Below, piece after piece: positions 52,278-63,652 of a stretch of 64,000 nucleotides of DNA; the first letter of the stretch is position 1, and each line of letters opens with the position of its first letter. The DNA lies in assembly GCF_000016285.1 (NCBI RefSeq), contig NC_011989.1:1181001-1245000 (forward strand). The letters are read 5' to 3'. The notes under the pieces are model-generated. The model saw nothing but the letters and a program-made list of their open reading frames with translations, was not told where the DNA came from and ran no database searches. This DNA is from Allorhizobium ampelinum S4. GTDB taxonomy: Bacteria > Pseudomonadota > Alphaproteobacteria > Rhizobiales > Rhizobiaceae. A program made the translations under genes and the position numbers.

Positions 52278-52976
52278 TCAGCTGCGGCGGCTGATGACCG
52301 GGCCCTTTGCCGAACCATATTCCGCGATCACGGTTTCACCGCCAATCGAACGCTGGCCAACCGCGACGCGGGGCTCGGCGCCGGCTGGGAGGTAGACATC
52401 CAGTCGCGAACCGAAGCGGATCAGACCGAAACGCTCGCCCACGCCGAGTGCCTGGCCCGGCACCGACCAGCACAGGATGCGGCGGGCTACGAGGCCTGCG
52501 ATCTGCACCACGCCGATAGCGCCGCGCGGGCCGTCGATGACCAGCGAATTGCGCTCATTGTCGGTGCTGGCCTTGTCCAGTTCGGCATTCAGGAAACTGC
52601 CTTCGCGGTAGACAACCTGGCGGATTGCGCCGCGTACCGGGGCGCGATTGATATGGACATCGAAGACATTCATGAAGATCGAGATGCGCAACATCGGGTC
52701 GCTCGACAGCTGCAATTCTTCCGGCGGGATGACCATCTGGATCATCGACACGCGGCCATCGGCAGGGCTGACCACCAGATCGTCATCCTGCGGGGTGAGG
52801 CGCTCTGGGTCGCGGAAGAAATAGGCGCACCATAGTGTCAGCAGCAGGCCGACCCAGAACAGCGGCTCCCAGATCCATCCGAGCACCAGCGACCCGACGA
52901 AGAAAGCGCCGACAAAAATATAGCCTTCCTTATGCACGGGGACGAGGGTATTGCGGATCGTATCGAACAAGGACAT
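52278..52976 (-). CDS. psd: Phosphatidylserine decarboxylase, short proenzyme form
   Basis: 232-aa proenzyme that self-cleaves to form a pyruvoyl cofactor and converts phosphatidylserine to phosphatidylethanolamine. Membrane segments near 18-50; catalytic core with [23 protein letters not shown] (His) and the autocleavage Gly-Ser in [11 protein letters not shown] near residue 188. This is the type II/short group found in alphaproteobacteria. It leads the psd-pssA operon; the gap to the exporter gene upstream is 121 nt. Confidence 0.96.
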   Translation of the reverse strand: MSLFDTIRNTLVPVHKEGYIFVGAFFVGSLVLGWIWEPLFWVGLLLTLWCAYFFRDPERLTPQDDDLVVSPADGRVSMIQMVIPPEELQLSSDPMLRISIFMNVFDVHINRAPVRGAIRQVVYREGSFLNAELDKASTDNERNSLVIDGPRGAIGVVQIAGLVARRILCWSVPGQALGVGERFGLIRFGSRLDVYLPAGAEPRVAVGQRSIGGETVIAEYGSAKGPVISRRS

Positions 52977-53097
52977 CGGTAGGACTTCTCCTGAAAACTC
53001 TATTGATGACGTGACTACCGCGAAACGTGTTCAGGGGCAATGCCGGGCCTGATTGAGGCCCCTCACGGGAAAGCCGCCGCACTTTTATACATGCCGA

Positions 53098-54984
53098 TCA
53101 CACAGCAGGCGGCAGGCGCGTGACCACACCGAGATCGTCGCTTTCGCGCACCTGGCGCAGATGCTCTTCTGCCTGGGTCGCCTCCCGCTGCCGGTTCCAC
53201 ATCGAGGCGTAAAGGCCGTTTTGGGCGAGAAGTTCCGCATGGGTGCCACGCTCGGCGATTTCGCCTGCTTTCAAAACGATGATTTCGTCGGCACCGATCA
53301 CGGTCGATAGCCGGTGGGCAATAACCAAAGTGGTGCGATTTTGCGATACAATGTCGAGGGCCGCCTGGATATCCTGCTCGGTCGTGGTGTCGAGCGCCGA
53401 GGTTGCCTCGTCGAGAATGAGGATTGGCGGTGATTTGAGTACGGTGCGGGCGATGGCGACACGCTGTTTTTCGCCGCCCGACAGTTTCAGGCCCCGCTCA
53501 CCGACCATGGTTTTGTAGCCCTGCGGCAGTTCACGGATCGAGCGGCTGATCTGGGCAATGTCGGCGGCGGCTTCCATCTCGGCGTCGCTGGCCTCAGGCC
53601 TGCCATAACGGATATTATAGGCGATGGTATCGTTAAACAGCACCGTATCCTGCGGCACCATGCCGATGGCAGCGCGCAGCGAGGTCTGCGTGATGTCACG
53701 CACATCCTGCCCGTCGATGCGGATCGCGCCCTGCTGCACATCGTAAAACCTGTAGAGCAGCCGCGAAATCGTCGACTTGCCGGCGCCGGATGGGCCGACG
53801 ACGGCAACCGTCTTGCCCTCCGGCACGGTGAAGGAAATCCCCTTCAGGATCGGCCTTGCCGGGTCATAGGCGAAATGCACGTTTTCGAAGGTGATGGCGC
53901 CCTTGGCGATGGCAAGCGGTTTGGCATCGGGCGCGTCACGTACTTCCGGCTCTACCGCCAGAAGGTCGAACATCTGTTCGATATCGGTCAGGCCCTGGCG
54001 GATTTCACGGTAGAGCATGCCAATAAAATTTAGCGGGACGGAAAGCTGCAACAGCAGCGCGTTGACGAAGACGAAATCGCCGATGGTCTGCTCGCCGCGC
54101 TGTACGGCCAGTGCCGAAAACACCAGCATCACCGTCATGCCCACACCGAAGATCAGCCCCTGGCCGAAGTTCAGCCAGCCGAGAGAGGTCCAGACCTGGG
54201 TGGCAGCCTTCTCGTAACGGGCCATGGATGCATCGAAGCGGCGGGCCTCCATGTCTTCATTGCCGAAATATTTGACCGTCTCGAAATTCAACAGCGAGTC
54301 GATGGCTTTGACATTGGCATCCGTGTCGCTGTCATTCATGGCGCGGCGAATGGCGATGCGCCAGTCCGAAGCCTTGACCGTGAACCAGACATAGACGGCG
54401 ACGGTGACGGCGGTGATCGCCAGATAGGAAAACCCGTAGCCCCACCAGAAAATCACCGCTGTCAGGGCAAATTCGATCAGCGTCGGGATGGAGTTGAGAA
54501 TGGTGAAACGGACGATGGTCTCGATGCCCTTGGTGCCGCGCTCGATGATCCGCGACAGCCCGCCGGTCTTGCGCTCCAGATGGAAGCGTAGCGACAATTG
54601 ATGCATGTGCAGAAAGGTTATATGGGCCAGCCGCCGCACGGCATATTGGCCGACGCTGGCAAACAGCGCGTCGCGAAACTGGTTGATGCCCATCTGCACG
54701 ATGCGGGCGAGATTATAGGCAATAACCAGCATGACCGCTGACAGCATGAAGGCAGGCAGCAGGCCGGTCGCATCCATCTTGCCATTCAGCGCGTCGGTGG
54801 CCCATTTGAAATAATAGGGCACCAGCATCAGCACGAGCTTGGCGATCACCAGAAACAGGCTTGCCCAGACCACCCGCATTTTCAGATCGAGGCGCTCGGC
54901 TGGCCACATATAGGGCCAGAGATTGACGATGGTGCGCCACGGATTACTGCTCTCGGCCGAAACCGTTTTGACTTTCTGATGCAT
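53098..54984 (-). CDS. Atm1-type ABC exporter (ABCB7/HMT1 family, fused permease-ATPase)
   Basis: 628-aa half-transporter. Six membrane helices (about 35-320) carry the substrate region; the ATPase domain has GPSGAGKST, LSGGEKQR and LILDEATSALD. The TM start ERLDLKMRVVWASLFLVIAKLVLMLVPYYFKWATDAL and FNFETVKYFGNE-type coupling segment (LLNFETVKYFGNE) are diagnostic of Atm1/AtmA. Homologues export glutathione polysulfide or metal-thiol conjugates used in cytosolic iron-sulfur assembly or heavy-metal detoxification. Acts as a homodimer in the inner membrane. Stands alone between psd and the LysM gene. Confidence 0.94.
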   Translation of the reverse strand: MHQKVKTVSAESSNPWRTIVNLWPYMWPAERLDLKMRVVWASLFLVIAKLVLMLVPYYFKWATDALNGKMDATGLLPAFMLSAVMLVIAYNLARIVQMGINQFRDALFASVGQYAVRRLAHITFLHMHQLSLRFHLERKTGGLSRIIERGTKGIETIVRFTILNSIPTLIEFALTAVIFWWGYGFSYLAITAVTVAVYVWFTVKASDWRIAIRRAMNDSDTDANVKAIDSLLNFETVKYFGNEDMEARRFDASMARYEKAATQVWTSLGWLNFGQGLIFGVGMTVMLVFSALAVQRGEQTIGDFVFVNALLLQLSVPLNFIGMLYREIRQGLTDIEQMFDLLAVEPEVRDAPDAKPLAIAKGAITFENVHFAYDPARPILKGISFTVPEGKTVAVVGPSGAGKSTISRLLYRFYDVQQGAIRIDGQDVRDITQTSLRAAIGMVPQDTVLFNDTIAYNIRYGRPEASDAEMEAAADIAQISRSIRELPQGYKTMVGERGLKLSGGEKQRVAIARTVLKSPPILILDEATSALDTTTEQDIQAALDIVSQNRTTLVIAHRLSTVIGADEIIVLKAGEIAERGTHAELLAQNGLYASMWNRQREATQAEEHLRQVRESDDLGVVTRLPPAV

Positions 54985-55054
54985 GCTTTATGTCCTGCGC
55001 GCGGGCTGGTGGAAGCGCGGTCCGTTCCCGAAGGAGGCGCCCGGAAGAGGCGGC

Positions 55055-55081
55055 AAAAAAGAGGCGGCCCTGAGGCCGCCT
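55055..55081 (-). terminator. Rho-independent terminator of the LysM gene
   Basis: On the minus strand AGGCGGCC and GGCCGCCT (55062-55081) form a perfect 8-bp stem with a 4-nt loop, followed by C and six T (complement of 55055-55060). It lies about 80 nt after the LysM stop, and just before the Atm1-type gene start. Confidence 0.85.
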
Positions 55082-55162
55082 TTGTTATGTGCTGATATAG
55101 GCAATGCTGACGAAAGAGGCAAGGACTTGGAAACATTCGTCTGCCCTTGCCGGCATTTCAGC

Positions 55163-57154
55163 CTATCGCTTGTGCTCCAGCATCCATTTACGATGGATTT
55201 TTTCGGCTTCGTCATCCGGCATGGATTGATCGGGCACGGTGAAGGTCTGGCCCGGCTCGATCAGGTCGGGATTGCTGATCTGTTCGGCATTGGCGACATA
55301 GATCGTCGTGTAACGCACGCCCTGGCCATAGACTCGCCGGGAAATCTGCCAGAGCGTATCGCCCCGGCGGATGATCACCGCATTCTTGCTTTCGGTCAGC
55401 GGCGCCTGGCTCAGCACCGGCGGCGATGTACCATCGGCTGGCGCCAAGGTCGGTGCCGGGTTTTGCGTCGCTGCGGCTTGCGCAGCGGCAATTTTGGCCG
55501 GCATGGGTTCCAGCGCCGCATCGACAAGCGACTTGAGGGTCGGCAAGGCATTGGCCATCGCCGTGACCGACGCCGTCGGCACTTGCTTGAGGACCACGAG
55601 TGCCTTGTCAGCCTGGTCTGCCATGCGCGCCATGAAGGCGCTGGCGGTCTGGTCCGTGCTGGGGGTCGGGCGGAAATCCGCAACTGCTTTCAGGGCAAAT
55701 TCCAGCGCCGAACGCGATGCCGCCAGGCTTTCCAGCGTCGGTGTCTTGCCATCGGCAAACAGGTTGCTAAGCAGCGTGAAGGACTTGGCCAGTGTATCGC
55801 GCTGCCGATCAAACAGGTTGCTATCGACGGTGGCCGGGCTGACGGTGCTGCCGGCGCCGCCGGGCTGGGCTTCCGGTGCGACAACCGCAACCTGATCGCC
55901 TTCCGGCCGGTTGAACGGCACCGACGCGCGCAGTGTGACCCTGCCATTGGCATCCTTCAGATCGACGCTGATGATATGCTGGCCGATGGAAAGCGGCATC
56001 TGGCCTTCGACCACGAAATGCCCCTTCTGGTCGACATCCGCCGAGCCGATCTGCTTGCCATCGGCATAGGCGGTCACGGTGCGGCCCTTCTGGGCGTTGC
56101 CTGCCACGAAAATCTTGTCGCCTTCAAGCTCGACCGCGGTAATCTGCAAATCGGCAGCGGACAGGGATGGGCTGGACGCAGACCCGGGGGATGTCATCGG
56201 TGTAGAAGGCGTGGCTGCGGCGACGCGGCCCTGCTTGTCGACGCCATTGATCTGTTCAGGAGCCTGTGGCTGGCTCTGATCCTTTGGCGAGACTTGATCC
56301 TGTTGCGGGCCACTGATCAGCCGGCTGGCTTCGCCGGGCTTGGTCACCATGGCCAGCACGTCACCGGATGGATCGGCCGGGACGGAAACCGTGGCTTGCT
56401 CCTCAGACCCGATGGTCTTGCCTTCCTTGGTCGTGGCTTTCAAATCCAGAGAATGATCGCCGGGCGACAGAGGCTTGTCGAGTACGATGGCGAAATCACC
56501 GTTTGGAGAGGCGGTGGCGCTGGCAATATTGCTGGAGCCGTCATGGACCTCGACCTTGGCACCCGGTGCCGCGCTGCCGGCGATCACAGTCGAGCCGTCT
56601 TTTTCAACGCGCAGCACATCAAAACGCGGCATGTCTGGATCGATAGCCACTTCCGGTTCACCGCGCATGGCCCGACCGATATTGGCGATCATGGCGGCGG
56701 CATCCTGCGGGGAGGCGGGCAGTTTGGCGATCAACTGCAAGGCATGGGCAGCCGAGGCCTTTGCCTTGGTGAGGCTGTCTACAAGGCCTGCTTCGATCCC
56801 GGCGGGAAGATCGGCATCCGATAGGGCTTTCAGGGCTGTCAATGCAGCAATACGGGCTGTGGCGTAAAGTTCGGGTGCCGGGGTTTTCTGATCGGCAAAC
56901 AGATTTTCCAAAGCGGCCACCGATTGCTCTGCGGCCTTGGTCAGACGCTGCATCTTGGCGGCGGCCTGGCCATCGGGGGCAGGCGTGGGTGAGGAAGGCC
57001 CGGACGCTTCGGGCGCTGCCGCCTGTTCAGCCGGGGCAGCAGGTGTTTCTGCCGTCTTCTTTGTGCCGCCAATTTGCGGAAGCACGAAAAACACCATCAA
57101 TACTGTCGCAATGGCAAGCACGCCGAGAGCCAGCCAACCGGCACGGTTTTTCAT
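55163..57154 (-). CDS. Membrane-anchored LysM protein with Ig-like domains and duplicated helical module
   Basis: 663-aa envelope protein. Order: N-terminal membrane anchor (7-29); Ala/Pro linker; helical module A (about 70-165); Ig-like beta domain (175-258); linker; second Ig-like domain (335-415); helical module B (446-545); Ala/Pro linker; LysM peptidoglycan-binding domain (593-640, RRGDTLWQISRRVYGQG and NPDLIEPGQTFTVP); short basic tail. Modules A and B are related, for example LFADQKTPAPE (85-95) and LFADGKTPTLE (465-475). It would tie the inner membrane to peptidoglycan. Similar LysM proteins occur across Rhizobiaceae, function unstudied. Terminator follows. Confidence 0.87.
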   Translation of the reverse strand: MKNRAGWLALGVLAIATVLMVFFVLPQIGGTKKTAETPAAPAEQAAAPEASGPSSPTPAPDGQAAAKMQRLTKAAEQSVAALENLFADQKTPAPELYATARIAALTALKALSDADLPAGIEAGLVDSLTKAKASAAHALQLIAKLPASPQDAAAMIANIGRAMRGEPEVAIDPDMPRFDVLRVEKDGSTVIAGSAAPGAKVEVHDGSSNIASATASPNGDFAIVLDKPLSPGDHSLDLKATTKEGKTIGSEEQATVSVPADPSGDVLAMVTKPGEASRLISGPQQDQVSPKDQSQPQAPEQINGVDKQGRVAAATPSTPMTSPGSASSPSLSAADLQITAVELEGDKIFVAGNAQKGRTVTAYADGKQIGSADVDQKGHFVVEGQMPLSIGQHIISVDLKDANGRVTLRASVPFNRPEGDQVAVVAPEAQPGGAGSTVSPATVDSNLFDRQRDTLAKSFTLLSNLFADGKTPTLESLAASRSALEFALKAVADFRPTPSTDQTASAFMARMADQADKALVVLKQVPTASVTAMANALPTLKSLVDAALEPMPAKIAAAQAAATQNPAPTLAPADGTSPPVLSQAPLTESKNAVIIRRGDTLWQISRRVYGQGVRYTTIYVANAEQISNPDLIEPGQTFTVPDQSMPDDEAEKIHRKWMLEHKR

Positions 57155-57502
57155 AGTCCAACGTCTCCGGGCGGATTATTCCGCCATATCCCTTGAAACT
57201 GATAGAGCGCCATGGCGTATGAATACCCCATGAAGGACGCCCAAAAGTTTTGTCCCCACTGCATGACCCAGCTCAAAACCGCAGACCGCTGCGGTACTAC
57301 GGACTTGGCATTTCCATCGGATTTTCCAAAAATCGCGTCCCGCATTTTGGTCCGATCTCTTACATCCATAAGGATTTAAGAGTTTATGCAGTAACGTTTC
57401 CTTAATCGCCGCACAAGCGATGAACCCGGTTTGTTCATAGGCTTCCTGGAGTTTTCGTTAATTTTATTGACGTCAGCGGGCCGCGATGGCCATTCTAAAC
57501 GT
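57155..57502. other. Intergenic region between divergent LysM and LOG genes
   Basis: About 350 nt holding the promoters of both genes. Short open frames inside show no family. I see no confident promoter, hairpin or operator. Confidence 0.4.
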
Positions 57503-58123
57503 ATGACAGAAAACCATTCTTCGATTCGATCCATCTGCGTTTATTGTGGCTCACGGCCCGGGCGTGATCCCGATTACATGGCTGCGGGCCGCACACTTGG
57601 CCACTCGATTGCCGCTCATGGCCTGCGCCTCGTCTATGGCGGCGGCACCAAGGGCATCATGGGTGCCGTTGCCAGCGGCGTGTTGGACGCGGGTGGCCAG
57701 GTGACGGGCATCATACCGGAATTCCTGGTCGATATGGAAGCTACACGTCATTCTCTCGGCCAGCTGAACGAATTGCTCATCACGCAGGACATGCATCAGC
57801 GCAAGCACAAGATGTTCGAGCGCGCCGATGCCTTCGTCACCTTGCCGGGCGGTATCGGTACGCTAGAGGAAATCGTCGAGATCATGACCTGGGGCCAGCT
57901 TGGCCGCCATGAAAAGCCGATGGTCTTTGCCAATGTCAACGGTTTCTGGGACCCGATGCTGGAGCTGATCACCCATATGCGCCAGGAGGGCTTCGTCCAT
58001 ACCGGCCATAAGGTGCAGCCGCTGGTGATTGACGAGATCGAGGCCATCGTGCCGAAAATCGTCGATCGCTGGGAAGAACTCGGTCGCATCTCCGGGGATG
58101 CCGAGGTGTTGTCAAAGCTCTGA
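57503..58123 (+). CDS. LOG family protein (cytokinin riboside 5'-monophosphate phosphoribohydrolase type)
   Basis: 206-aa Rossmann-like protein of the TIGR00730 family. The LOG signature is complete: LPGGIGTLEE (PGGxGTxxE) and the nearby QRKHKMFERADAF, with an N-terminal ICVYCGSRPG. These enzymes release free bases from nucleoside monophosphates, including cytokinins; in plant-associated bacteria that may produce active cytokinin, though a housekeeping nucleotide role is equally likely. The ATG at 57503 begins the conserved fold. Its end overlaps the convergent rarD gene by 12 nt. Confidence 0.93.
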   Translation: MTENHSSIRSICVYCGSRPGRDPDYMAAGRTLGHSIAAHGLRLVYGGGTKGIMGAVASGVLDAGGQVTGIIPEFLVDMEATRHSLGQLNELLITQDMHQRKHKMFERADAFVTLPGGIGTLEEIVEIMTWGQLGRHEKPMVFANVNGFWDPMLELITHMRQEGFVHTGHKVQPLVIDEIEAIVPKIVDRWEELGRISGDAEVLSKL

Positions 58124-59035
58124 TCGGCGCCGTTTCAGCATCGGTAAGGTATAGATGACCAGTGCCACCCAAATCAGCGGGAAGGCAATGGCCTTGGCGG
58201 TGCTGAATTCCTCGCGAAACAGGAAGACGGCGATCAGGAAAATCATCGTCGGGGCGATATATTGCATGATGCCGATGGTGGAGAGACGCAGAAGTTTGGC
58301 GCCATTGGCGTAAAGGATCAGCGGCACGGCTGTGACCAACCCGCTTGAGGCCAGCAGCGTGGTATTGTTGAACATGCTGGCATCCGCCGCCCCCAGGAAA
58401 TGCGACTGTCCGGTCACGCCGAGATAGATCAGGTAGGCCAGGGCAAACGGTGCAAGTAACAGCACTTCCAGCAGAAATCCCTGATTGGGGCCAATCGGCA
58501 GCGTCTTGCGGAAAAACGCATAGAAGCCCCAGGAAAAAGTAAGGCTGAGGGCGATCAGCGGCAGGCGTCCGGCATCGACCGTCAGGATGACGACGGCGAC
58601 CACCACCAGCGCCAGCGCGGCCATTTGCGCCGGCTTCAGTTTTTCCTTGAGCAGCACGGCACCAAGTAGAATGGAAAACAGCGGATTGATGAAATAGCCA
58701 AGCGCGGTATCCAGCGCGTGGCCGGCACCGATGGCCCAGACATAAATGCCCCAATTGACGCTGATCAGGCAGGCCGTGATTGCCGCCATGCCAATCATTT
58801 TCGGATTGTGCAGTGCTCGCTTCAGGTCATCGGTGCGCCGCAGCACCAGAAGAACGAGACCGGCCACCGGAATGGACCACAGCACCCGATGGGCGATCAC
58901 TTCCATGGGCGGAATATGCGCGACGGCCTTCATGTAAAGGGGCAGAAATCCCCAGAGCAGATAGGCCGAAAGCGCAAAAAGAAAGCCGCGCAGGCTGTCG
59001 CGGTTCTCAGTCACTGGCGCTGCAACCTCGGTCAT
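58112..59035 (-). CDS. rarD: EamA-family permease RarD
   Basis: 307-aa inner-membrane protein with ten predicted helices arranged as two EamA repeats. The RarD group is marked by YLLWGFLPLYMKAVAHIPP, the HRVLWSIP segment, NWGIYVWAIGAGHALDTALGYFINPL and YIAPTMIFLIAVFLF. E. coli RarD was named for chloramphenicol sensitivity; the natural substrate, perhaps an amino acid or metabolite, is unknown. Single gene facing the LOG gene. Confidence 0.92.
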   Translation of the reverse strand: MTEVAAPVTENRDSLRGFLFALSAYLLWGFLPLYMKAVAHIPPMEVIAHRVLWSIPVAGLVLLVLRRTDDLKRALHNPKMIGMAAITACLISVNWGIYVWAIGAGHALDTALGYFINPLFSILLGAVLLKEKLKPAQMAALALVVVAVVILTVDAGRLPLIALSLTFSWGFYAFFRKTLPIGPNQGFLLEVLLLAPFALAYLIYLGVTGQSHFLGAADASMFNNTTLLASSGLVTAVPLILYANGAKLLRLSTIGIMQYIAPTMIFLIAVFLFREEFSTAKAIAFPLIWVALVIYTLPMLKRRRSEL

Positions 59036-59181
59036 GATGTTTCCGATCCCATTGCTGTTTTTCCTGCCGATACGCCTTCAGGGCGCAAACGGCAAATTCA
59101 TTCCATTGAAGGATCGGTGAGTTTGGTGAATGTGACCATGTCAATGTTCGAAAACTTGAAAGCACATCCGGTGATTTTGGC

Positions 59182-60798
59182 TTATTCCGCAGCGATCCGT
59201 CCAGCCAGTTCGCGGTTTTTCATCAGCTTGTAGACGATAGCGTCCATCAGCGCCTGGAACGAGGCATCGATGATGTTTTCGGAGACACCCACCGTCCACC
59301 AGCGGGCGCCGCTGGCATCAGTCGATTCTATCAGCACGCGGGTGATGGCCTCGGTGCCACCGTTGAGGATACGGACCTTGAAATCAGCCAGTTCCAGATC
59401 CTTTATTTCGCTTTGGAATTTGCCGAGATCCTTGCGAAGGGCAATGTCAAGCGCGTTGACCGGGCCGTCACCTTCGGCGACCGACATCACCGTCTGCCCG
59501 TCGATCACCATTTTCACCACCGCTTCTGACACGGTTTTCAAGTTGCCATTGCTGTCGAAGCGGCGTTCGATCATCACCCGGAAGCTTTCGACGGCGAAAA
59601 ATTCCGGCACGGTGCCGAGGGTGCGATGCGCCAAGAGCTCGAAACTGCCATCGGCGCCTTCATAGGCATAGCCTGTCGCTTCACGCTGCTTGACGATCTC
59701 GATCAGCCGGTCCAGCTTCGGATCGTCCTTGGCAACCGTGATGCCGCGGCGTTTCAACTCGTTGATGAAATTGGCCTTGCCGCCCTGATCGGAGACCATG
59801 ACCTTGCGAAAATTGCCCACAAGGCCCGGCTCTACATGCTCATAGGTTTTCGGGTCCTTCAACAGCGCCGAGGCATGGATACCAGCCTTGGTGGCAAAGG
59901 CAGACGCCCCGACATAGGGAGCCTGATGGTTGGGAGAGCGGTTCAACAGCTCATCGAAGGCATGGGAGAGGCGGGTCAATTCCACCAGCTTTTCGAGATC
60001 AATGGCAGTCTCGAACCGGTCGGCATAGGTCTTCTTCAGACAGAGCGTCGGGATGATGGTGGTCAGATCGGCATTGCCGCAGCGCTCGCCAATGCCGTTC
60101 AGGGTGCCTTGAATCTGGCGCACACCGGCTTCCACGGCGGCCAGCGAATTGGCAACGGCCTGGCCGGTATCGTTATGAGCATGGATGCCAAGCGACGTGC
60201 CGGGAACGCCTGCCGCGATCAGGCTGGCAATGATCGTGCGGATTTCCGGCGGCTGGGTGCCGCCATTGGTGTCGCACAGCACCACCCAGCGCGCACCGGC
60301 CTCATAGGCGGTTTTGGCGCAGGCCACGGCATAGTCGGGATTGGCCTTGTAGCCATCAAAGAAATGCTCGCAATCCACCAGCGCTTCCTTGCCCGCAGCC
60401 ACCACGGCCTTGACACTGTCGCGGATGGAGTCGAGGTTTTCCTCATTGGTGCAGCCAAGCGCCACTGTCACATGGTAATCCCAGCTTTTCGCCACAAGAC
60501 AGATGGCATCGCTTTTCGATTGCAAAAGCTGGCTCAGGCCCGGATCGTTGGAGGCGGAAATTCCGGCGCGTTTGGTCATGCCAAACGCCGTGAAGCGGGC
60601 GCGGCTGGTGCGTTTTTTTGAGAAAAATGCCGTGTCGGTCGGATTGGCACCGGGATAGCCGCCTTCGACATAATCCAGCCCGAAATTATCCAGCATGGCG
60701 GCAATGGCAATCTTGTCTTCCACGGAAAAATCGATGCCGGGCGTCTGCTGACCATCGCGCAGGGTGGTGTCGAACAGGGTGATTTTTTCGCGGCTCAT
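59182..60798 (-). CDS. cimA: Citramalate synthase
   Basis: 538-aa enzyme of the DRE-TIM metallolyase group that condenses pyruvate and acetyl-CoA to (R)-citramalate, starting a threonine-independent isoleucine route. N-terminal LFDTTLRDGQQTPGIDF, HAHNDTGQAVANSLAAVEAG and NGIGERCGNADL are catalytic and metal-binding blocks; a C-terminal regulatory LeuA-dimer domain (about 400-530) allows feedback by isoleucine. The group is closer to CimA than to LeuA by length and the SFARFTAFGMTKRAG-type segment. GGGAGG lies 6 nt before the ATG. It begins 23 nt after the pip stop, same strand. Confidence 0.93.
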   Translation of the reverse strand: MSREKITLFDTTLRDGQQTPGIDFSVEDKIAIAAMLDNFGLDYVEGGYPGANPTDTAFFSKKRTSRARFTAFGMTKRAGISASNDPGLSQLLQSKSDAICLVAKSWDYHVTVALGCTNEENLDSIRDSVKAVVAAGKEALVDCEHFFDGYKANPDYAVACAKTAYEAGARWVVLCDTNGGTQPPEIRTIIASLIAAGVPGTSLGIHAHNDTGQAVANSLAAVEAGVRQIQGTLNGIGERCGNADLTTIIPTLCLKKTYADRFETAIDLEKLVELTRLSHAFDELLNRSPNHQAPYVGASAFATKAGIHASALLKDPKTYEHVEPGLVGNFRKVMVSDQGGKANFINELKRRGITVAKDDPKLDRLIEIVKQREATGYAYEGADGSFELLAHRTLGTVPEFFAVESFRVMIERRFDSNGNLKTVSEAVVKMVIDGQTVMSVAEGDGPVNALDIALRKDLGKFQSEIKDLELADFKVRILNGGTEAITRVLIESTDASGARWWTVGVSENIIDASFQALMDAIVYKLMKNRELAGRIAAE

Positions 60799-60821
60799 GA
60801 GTGCCTCCCAAAGGCAAATTC

Positions 60822-62270
<1,449 letters not shown>

Positions 62271-62274
<4 letters not shown>

Positions 62275-62738
62275 GCCTCATCCTCCACCGGCCAGACTTG
62301 GGTGTCGAAATCCGGGTGCTGCCAGGATTCGATGGAGTCGAAGAAGGCTTCGTATTCCGGGCTGGTATAGATCGGCGTTTCAAACAGCGTGTCGATCCAT
62401 GGCAGGCGCTTGTGGTGATTGACCTGAATGGCAGGCTCAAAGGCGGCGGGATTGTCAAACGCACCGATGGCAATCTCAACTCCGGTGGGGTGTTGGTAGG
62501 TCAGCGGTGTGCCGCATTTTTCGCAAAAGCCACGCTTGACCTTGCTCGAAGAGCGAAACAATTTCGGCTGGCCACGTGTCCATGTCAGATGCGCCTGATC
62601 AGCGGAGACAAAAGCGCCAAAAAACCCACCGAATTGCTTTTGGCACATGCGGCAATGACAGATGGAAGGCCGCCCCAGCTTGGCCGCCTGAAACCGCACA
62701 GCACCACATTGGCAGCCGCCGGAAAAAATCTCGCTCAT
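62271..62738 (-). CDS. GFA family zinc-binding protein, second in tandem
   Basis: 155-aa GFA-fold protein with GGCQCGAVRF, ICHCRMCQKQFGGFF and FCEKCGTPLTY, and a C-terminal HPDFDTQVWPVED. It shares the cysteine pattern with the genes on each side but has distinct loop sequence, so the three are old duplicates. Start and stop overlap neighbours by 4 nt (ATGA), giving strict translational coupling. Function inferred only from family. Confidence 0.92.
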
Positions 62739-63223
62739 GGCTTTGCTCCGCTTTCGGTTGGCCAGGTTTCGGTGTCGTGGTCGGGGTGCTGGTAGGAGAC
62801 GAGGCCGTCTAGGAACGGAAACTCATCAAGGTCTTCTTCTGTCGGATTGCCTGGCAATTCATGCAGGTGATCGACGAAGCCTATTTTCCCTTCTGTCCCG
62901 AACTGCTGCACCGGGGGCAGGATGGATGGATCATCGAAAGCGCCTGCCGCAACCGCCATGCCATCCGGGGCCTCATAGGTCAGCGGCGTGCCACAATCGC
63001 CACAAAAGCCGCGCGACACGACATTGCTGGAGCGGAACATCTTGCGCGCGCCCCGTGTCCACTGAAAATCGACCCCGCGCACCGAAACCAGCGGCGCATA
63101 ATAGGCTCCGAACGCCTTCTGGCACATGCGGCAATGGCAGATGGATGAGTCTTTCAGAACGCCTCTGACGCGAAACCGGATGGCTCCGCATTGGCAACCG
63201 CCGGTGTGGATTGTCTCTGCCAT
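62735..63223 (-). CDS. GFA family zinc-binding protein, first in tandem
   Basis: 162-aa GFA-fold protein with GGCQCGAIRF, ICHCRMCQKAFGAYY and FCGDCGTPLTY, and the C-terminal HPDHDTETWPTES. It begins 3 nt after the vapC stop and ends overlapping the next GFA gene. Formaldehyde or glutathione-conjugate chemistry is the family expectation; no formaldehyde dehydrogenase is nearby to support it. Three copies in a row is unusual but known in rhizobia. Confidence 0.92.
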   Translation of the reverse strand: MAETIHTGGCQCGAIRFRVRGVLKDSSICHCRMCQKAFGAYYAPLVSVRGVDFQWTRGARKMFRSSNVVSRGFCGDCGTPLTYEAPDGMAVAAGAFDDPSILPPVQQFGTEGKIGFVDHLHELPGNPTEEDLDEFPFLDGLVSYQHPDHDTETWPTESGAKP

Positions 63224-63226
63224 GGC

Positions 63227-63652
63227 CTATTGTCCCTCATGTGCGGTTTCGAGCCAGTTTTCCAGTTTCAGCCCGGGTACGCGGGCAAATTCACGGGTAT
63301 TGTTGGTGACCAGAACCATATCCAGCGACAGCGCGTGGGCGGCGATGAACAGGTCGGTTGCGCCGATAGGTGTTCCCTGTTTTTCCAAGGCGGTGCGAAT
63401 CTCAGCATAATGACGGCCCGCCAAATCATCATAGGCAATGACAGCGATCCTTTCCAAGACCCCTTCAACCAGACGAGTAAGCCGCTCGGAGCCTTTGCGC
63501 TGTATGCCAAACAGGATTTCCGACAGAACAATTGAACTCAGGCAAATATCGTCACGGTTGAGGCCATGCATAACGTCTGCCGCCCTGCCCATAGGATTTC
63601 GCACCACATCAGAGATAATATTGGTGTCGAGCATGTAGCGCGCGGTTATCAT
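63227..63652 (-). CDS. vapC: VapC family PIN-domain toxin ribonuclease
   Basis: 141-aa PIN-domain nuclease, the toxin of a VapBC pair. Acidic active-site residues: Asp9 in MLDTNIISD, Glu45 in VLSEILFGI and Asp100 in IGATDLFIAAHAL; the final strand VLVTNNTREFARVPGL is typical of the FitB/VapC group. Such toxins cut initiator tRNA or rRNA when the antitoxin is lost. The ATG overlaps the antitoxin stop by 4 nt. Its own stop is only 3 nt from the GFA genes. Confidence 0.94.
   Translation of the reverse strand: MITARYMLDTNIISDVVRNPMGRAADVMHGLNRDDICLSSIVLSEILFGIQRKGSERLTRLVEGVLERIAVIAYDDLAGRHYAEIRTALEKQGTPIGATDLFIAAHALSLDMVLVTNNTREFARVPGLKLENWLETAHEGQ

Noticed and set aside
54983..56824. A 613-codon plus-strand open frame
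   Set aside because: Antisense to the LysM gene; sequence is His/Arg/Gly-rich without any family.
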